A stretch of 64,000 nt of DNA, taken from NCBI RefSeq assembly GCF_021018895.1, contig NC_079367.1, positions 457,108-521,107 on the forward strand, written 5' to 3'. A program made the translations under genes and the position numbers. The stretch comes from Seriola aureovittata (lineage: Eukaryota > Chordata > Actinopteri > Carangiformes > Carangidae). This document shows, one piece after another, positions 58,701-64,000 of this stretch. How positions within the stretch are numbered: position 1 is the stretch's first letter; every line of letters begins with the position of its first letter. The notes under the pieces were generated by a model, which searched no databases, was not told where the DNA came from, and was given only the letters and a program-made list of their open reading frames with translations.

Positions 58701-61471
58701 TAACATATGTCAGCCCCAGGCTTCTAAGTCGCTCCCTTCGGAAGGGATGCCTCGTTAAACGTCTCCGAGGCCGCTTGCTGGGACGAAAAATTTTGTCAAA
58801 AGTCCACAAATTGGGTATCTACGGACTCGGCTCGTCACGCTGAGTAACATATGTCAGCCCCAGCCTTCTGAGTCGCTCCCTTCCGAAGGGTCATCTCTCA
58901 TATGCTGAGGTGCCACACCATAAGACTAGTGTGAATGTCACAACGGAAAAGTTTGTCCAAAGTCCACAAGTTTGGTGTCTACGGACTCGGCTCGTCACGC
59001 TGAGTAACATATGTCAGCCCCAGCCTTCTGAGTCGCTCCCTTCGCAGGGCCGCCATGGGTCATCTCTCATATGCTGAGGTGCCACACCATTAAGACTAGT
59101 GTGAATGTCACAACGGAAAAGTTTGTCCAAAGTCCACAAGTTTGGTGTCTACGGACTCGGCTCGTCACGCTGAGTAACATATTTCAGCCCCAGCCTTCTG
59201 AGTCGCTCCCTTCTGAAGGGCCGCCATGGGCGGTCTCTCATACGCTGCCGGGAGACACGGTTAAATTCTGTGTTTTAATAATTTCCAAAAAATTTACTCA
59301 AAAGCCCACAAGTTTGGTATCTACGGAATCGTCACGTCACGCTGAGTAACATATGTCAGCCCCAGGCTTCTAAGTCGCTCCCTTCGGAAGGGATGCCTCG
59401 TTAAACGTCTCCGAGGCCCGCTTGCTGGGACGAAAAATTTTGTCAAAAGTCCACAAATTGGGTATCTAAGGACTCGGCTCGTCACGCTGAGTAACATATG
59501 TCAGCCCCAGCCTTCTGAGTCGCTCCCTTCCGAAGGGTCATCTCTCATATGCTGAGGTGCCACACCATTAAGACTAGTGTGAATGTCACAACGGAAAAGT
59601 TTGTCCAAAGTCCACAAGTTTGGTGTCTACGGACTCGGCTCGTCACGCTGAGTAACATATGTCAGCCCCAGCCTTCTGAGTCGCTCCGTTCCGAAGGGCC
59701 GCCATGGGGGTCTCTCATACGCTGCCGGGAGACACGGTTAAATTCTGTGTTTTAATAATTTCCAAAAAATTTTCTCAAAAGTCCACATATTTGGTATCTA
59801 CGGAATCGTCACGTCACGCTGAGTAACATATGTCAGCCCCAGGCTTCTAAGTCGCTCCCTTCGGAAGGGATGCCTCGTTAAACGTCTCCGAGGCCCGCTT
59901 GCTGGGACGAAAAATTTTGTCAAAAGTCCACAAATTGGGTATCTACGGACTCGGCTCGTCACGCTGAGTAACATATGTCAGCCCCAGCCTTCTGAGTCGC
60001 TCCCTTCCGAAGGGTCATCTCTCATATGCTGAGGTGCCACACCATAAAGACTAGTGTGAATGTCACAACGGAAAAGTTTGTCCAAAGTCCACAAGTTTGG
60101 TGTCTACGGACTCGGCTCGTCACGCTGAGTAACATATGTCAGCCCCAGCCTTCTGAGTCGCTCCGTTCCGAAGGGCCGCCATGGGCGGTTCTCATACGCT
60201 GCCGGGAGACACGGTTAAATTCTGTGTTTTAATATTTCCAAAAAATTTTCTCAAAAGTCCAAATATTTGGTATCTACGGAATCGTCACGTCACGCTGAGT
60301 AACATAATGTCAGCCCCAGGCTTCTAAGTCGCTCCTTCGGAAGGGATGCCTCGTTAACGTCTCCGAGGCCGCTTGCTGGGACGAAAAATTTTGTCAAAAG
60401 TCCACAAATTGGGTATCTACGGACTCGGCTCGTCACGCTGAGTAACATATGTCAGCCCCAGCCTTCTGAGTCGCTCCCTCCGCAGGGCCGCCATGGGTCA
60501 TCTCTCATATGCTGAGGTGCCACACCATTAAGACTAGTGTGAATGTCACAACGGAAAAGTTTGTCCAAAGTCCACAAGTTTGGTGTCTACGGACTCGGCT
60601 CGTCACGCTGAGTAACATATTTCAGCCCCAGCCTTCTGAGTCGCTCCTTCTGAAGGGCCGCCATGGCGGTCTCTCATACGCTGCCGGAGACACGGTTAAA
60701 TTCTGTGTTTTAAAATTTCCAAAAAATTTACTCAAAAGCCAACAAATTTGGTATCTACGGAATCGTCACGTCACGCTGAGTAACATATGTCAGCCCCAGG
60801 CTTCAAGTCGCTCCCTTCGCGAAGGGATGCCTCGTTAAACGTCTCCGAGGCCCGCTTGTTGGGACGACAAATTTTTGTCAAAAGACCACAAATTGGGTAT
60901 CTACGGACTCGGCTCGTCACGCTGAGTAACTTATGTCAGCCCCAGCCTTCTGAGTCGCTCCCTTCCGAAGGGTCATCTCTCATATGCTGAGGTGCCACAC
61001 CATTAAGACTAGTGTGAATGTCACAACGGAAAATTGTCCAAAGTCCACAAGTTTGGTGTCTACGGACTCGGCTCGTCACGCTGAGTAACATATGTCAGCC
61101 CCAGCCTTCTGAGTCGCTCCCTCCGAAGGGCCGCCATGGGCGGTCTCTCATACGCTGCCGGGAGACACGGTAAATTCTGTGTTTTAATAATTTCCAAAAA
61201 ATTTTCTCAAAAGCCCACAAATTTGGTATCTACGGAATCGTCACGTCACGCTGAGTAACATATGTCAGCCCCAGGCTTCTAAGTCGCTCCCTTCGGAAGG
61301 GATGCCTCGTTAAACGTCTCCGAGGCCCGCTTGCTGGACGAAAAATTTTGTCAAAAGTCCACAAATTGGGTATCTACGGACTCGCTCGTCACGCTGAGTA
61401 ACATATGTCAGCCCCAGCCTTCTGAGTCGCTCCCTTCCGAAGGGTCATCTCTCATATGCTGAGGTGCCACA
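46711..61471 (+). repeat. Higher-order satellite array, right part
   Basis: Same satellite and orientation as 26918-41601, with better preserved periodicity. Core-to-core spacing in a typical unit is 172, 145 and 161 bp (sum 478), with frequent extra 171-bp monomers. Single-base indels increase again after about 60200, toward the second gap. No gene is supported. Confidence 0.95.
53411..53888 (+). repeat. Representative 478-bp higher-order unit
   Basis: Three diverged monomers have cores at 53488, 53660 and 53805, and the next unit's core is at 53966. The first ends with ...TTCTGTGTTTTAATAATTTC, the second contains ATGCCTCGTTAAACGTCTCC, and the third ends with ACCATTAAGACTAGTGTG. It is followed by one extra 171-bp monomer (53889-54059). 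Confidence 0.9.
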
Positions 61472-61971
61472 NNNNNNNNNNNNNNNNNNNNNNNNNNNNN
61501 NNNNNNNNNNNNNNNNNNNNNNNNNNNNNNNNNNNNNNNNNNNNNNNNNNNNNNNNNNNNNNNNNNNNNNNNNNNNNNNNNNNNNNNNNNNNNNNNNNNN
61601 NNNNNNNNNNNNNNNNNNNNNNNNNNNNNNNNNNNNNNNNNNNNNNNNNNNNNNNNNNNNNNNNNNNNNNNNNNNNNNNNNNNNNNNNNNNNNNNNNNNN
61701 NNNNNNNNNNNNNNNNNNNNNNNNNNNNNNNNNNNNNNNNNNNNNNNNNNNNNNNNNNNNNNNNNNNNNNNNNNNNNNNNNNNNNNNNNNNNNNNNNNNN
61801 NNNNNNNNNNNNNNNNNNNNNNNNNNNNNNNNNNNNNNNNNNNNNNNNNNNNNNNNNNNNNNNNNNNNNNNNNNNNNNNNNNNNNNNNNNNNNNNNNNNN
61901 NNNNNNNNNNNNNNNNNNNNNNNNNNNNNNNNNNNNNNNNNNNNNNNNNNNNNNNNNNNNNNNNNNNNNNN
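61472..61971. other. Assembly gap (500 N) with satellite orientation change
   Basis: Exactly 500 N inside the satellite. Monomers are on the plus strand before it and on the minus strand after it. True size and order are unknown. Confidence 0.99.
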
Positions 61972-64000
61972 GACTCAGAAGGCTGGGGCTGACATATGTT
62001 ACTCAGCGTGACGAGCCGAGTCCGTAGATACCCAATTTGTGGACTTTTGACAAAATTTTTCGTCCCAGCAAGCGGGCCTCGGAGACGTTTAACGAGGCAT
62101 CCCCTTCCTTTCCGAAGGGAGCGACTCAGAAGCCTGGGGCTGACATATGTTACTCAGCGTGACGTGCCGATTCCGTAGATACCAAATTTGTGGACTTTTG
62201 AGAAAATTTTTTGGAAATTATTAAAACACAGAATTTAACCGTGTCTCCCGGCAGCATATGAGAGACCGCCCATGACGGCCTTCGGAAGGGAGCGACTCAG
62301 AAGCTGGGGCTGACATATGTTACTCAGCGTGACGAGCCGAGTCCGTAGACACCAAACTTGTGGACTTTGGACAAACTTTTCCGTTGTGACATTCACACTA
62401 GTCTTAATGGTGTGGCACCTCAGCATATGAGAGATGACCCTTCGAAGGGAGCGACTCAGAAGGCTGGGGCTGACATATGTTACTCAGCGTGACGAGCCGA
62501 GTCCGTAGACACCAAACTTGTGGACTTTGGACAAACTTTTCCGTTGTGAAATTCACACTAGTCTTAATTGTGTGGCACCTCAGCATATGAGAGATGACCC
62601 ATGGCGGCCCTTCGGAAGGGAGCGACTCAGAAGGCTGGGGCTGACATATGTTACTCAGCGTGACGAGCCGAGTCCGTAGACACCAAACTTGTGGACTTTG
62701 GACAAACTTTTCCGTTGTGACATTCACACTAGTCTTAATGGTGTGGCACCTCAGCATATGAGAGATGACCCTTCGGAAGGGAGCGACTCAGAAGGCTGGG
62801 GCTGACATATGTTAATCAGCGTGACGAGCCGAGTCCGTAGATACCCAATTTGTGGACTTTTGACAAAATTTTTCGTCCCAGCAAGCGGGCCTCGGAGACG
62901 TTTAACGAGGCATCCCTTCCGAAGGGAGCGACTCAGAAGCCTGGGGCTGACATATGTTACTCAGCGTGACGTGCCGATTCCGTAGATACCAAATTTGTGG
63001 ACTTTTGAGAAAATTTTTTGGAAATTATTAAAACACAGAATTTAACCGTGTCTCCCGGCAACATATGAGAGACCGCCCATGGCGGCCCTTCGGAAAGGAG
63101 CGACTCAGAAGTCTGGGGCTGACATATGTTACTCAGCGTGACGAGCCGAGTCCGTAGACACCAAACTTGTGGACTTTGGACAAACTTTTCCGTTGTGACA
63201 TTCACACTAGTCTTAATGGTGTGGCACCTCAGCATATGAGAGATGACTCTTCGGAAGGGAGCGACACAGAAGGCTGGGGCTGACATATGTTACTCAGCGT
63301 GACGAGCCGAGTCCGTAGACACCAAACTTGTGGACTTTGGACAACCTTTTCCGTTGTGACATTCACACTAGTCTTAATGGTGTGGCACCTCAGCATATGA
63401 GAGATGACCCATGGCGGCCCTTCGGAAGGAAGCGACTCAGAAGGCTGGGGCTGACATATGTTACTCAGCGTGACGAGCCGAGTCCGTAGACACCAAACTT
63501 GTGGACTTTGGACAAACTTTTCCGTTGTGAAATTCACACTAGTCTTAATGGTGTGGCACCTCAGCATATGAGATATGACCCATGGCGGCCCTTCGGAAGG
63601 GAGCGACTCAGAAGGCTGGGGTTGACATATGTTACTCAGCGTGACGAGCCGAGTCCGTAGATACCCAATTTGTGGACTTTTGACAAAATTTTTCGTCCCA
63701 GCAAGCGGACCTCGGAGACGTTTAACTAGGCATCCCTTCCGAAGGGAGCGACTTAGAAGCCTGGGGCTGACATATGTTACTCAGCGTGACGAGCCGATTC
63801 CGTAGATACCAAATTTGTGGACTTTTGAGAAAATTTTTTGGAAATTATTAAAACACAGAATTTAACCGTGTCTCCCGGCAGCAAATGAGAGACCGCCCAT
63901 GGCGGCCCTTCGGAAGGGAGCGACTCAGAAGGCTGGGGCTGACATATGTTACTCAGCGTGACGAGCCGAGTCCGTAGACACCAAACTTGTGGACTTTGGA
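61972..64000 (-). repeat. Higher-order satellite array, inverted part
   Basis: The same monomers and the same junctions occur as reverse complement, including the extra 171-bp type. The array runs off the window end. No gene is supported. Confidence 0.94.

Noticed and set aside
31089..61000. Many open frames of 92-202 aa in the satellite (for example 51006-51614)
   Set aside because: They follow the repeat. The 171-bp monomer is a multiple of three so frames run through it, while the 478-bp unit is not and ends them. There is no protein-like conservation or promoter.
26918..61471. GCCGCCATGGGC in satellite monomers as a start context for genes
   Set aside because: It matches a strong vertebrate start context, but the frames that follow are short and end within the monomer. 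It is better seen as part of a near-palindromic CCGCC/GGCGG motif.
26918..61471. CENP-B box in the satellite
   Set aside because: No site matching TTCG-N4-A-N2-CGGG was seen in the monomer types read. A centromeric role remains possible without it.
26918..64000. CRISPR-like repeat-spacer array
   Set aside because: The repeats are contiguous monomers of 145-172 bp with no unique spacers and no cas genes, in a eukaryotic sequence.

Overview
The window looks like repeat-rich chromosomal DNA from a teleost fish, probably a percomorph. The evidence is a vertebrate 5S rRNA gene array, a fish-type tRNA-derived SINE, a 5S-targeted LINE of the Tx1/Mutsu kind, and a spliced C2H2 gene resembling a multicopy fish family. 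That last resemblance is from memory and was not searched. There is no bacterial-style gene content. Most open frames in the tandem repeats are by-products of repetition.

Layout. (1) 1-25766: a tandem 5S rDNA array with a 394-bp unit (119-nt gene on the minus strand plus a 275-bp spacer), 21 gene units in all. Three insertions break it. Two nearly identical LINEs (527-6809 and 12315-18480) sit at exactly the same position inside two 5S genes, flanked by a 6-bp target duplication. A 5.17-kb DNA-transposon-like element (18956-24125), with TA duplications and imperfect terminal inverted repeats, sits in a 5S spacer. (2) 25767-26266: an assembly gap of exactly 500 N. (3) 26267-26917: a short block of ~220-bp repeats. 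(4) 26918-61471: a GC-moderate satellite built from ~145-172-bp monomers arranged in a 478-bp higher-order repeat. An AT-rich minisatellite (about 41602-46710), which itself contains a tRNA-derived SINE, interrupts it. (5) 61472-61971: a second 500-N gap, after which the same satellite continues in inverted orientation to 64000.

Genes. Each LINE encodes ORF1 (two CCHC knuckles) and ORF2 (apurinic-type endonuclease, reverse transcriptase, C-terminal CCHC). Both ORF2 frames are intact at 1263 aa and differ at only four residues. ORF1 is intact in the second copy and broken in the first. The TA-flanked element carries one spliced gene on the minus strand, predicted at 444 aa with four C2H2 zinc fingers and a long C-terminal domain. 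No transposase was recognised in the element.

The most interesting points are the intron-bearing zinc-finger gene enclosed by transposon ends in the 5S array, the repeated site-specific LINE insertion 5' of the 5S internal promoter, a recurrent 10-bp 5S deletion next to that target site, and the minisatellite inserted into the higher-order satellite at a TTAAG junction. The two gaps and the indel-rich sequence beside them limit confidence in copy order and orientation.
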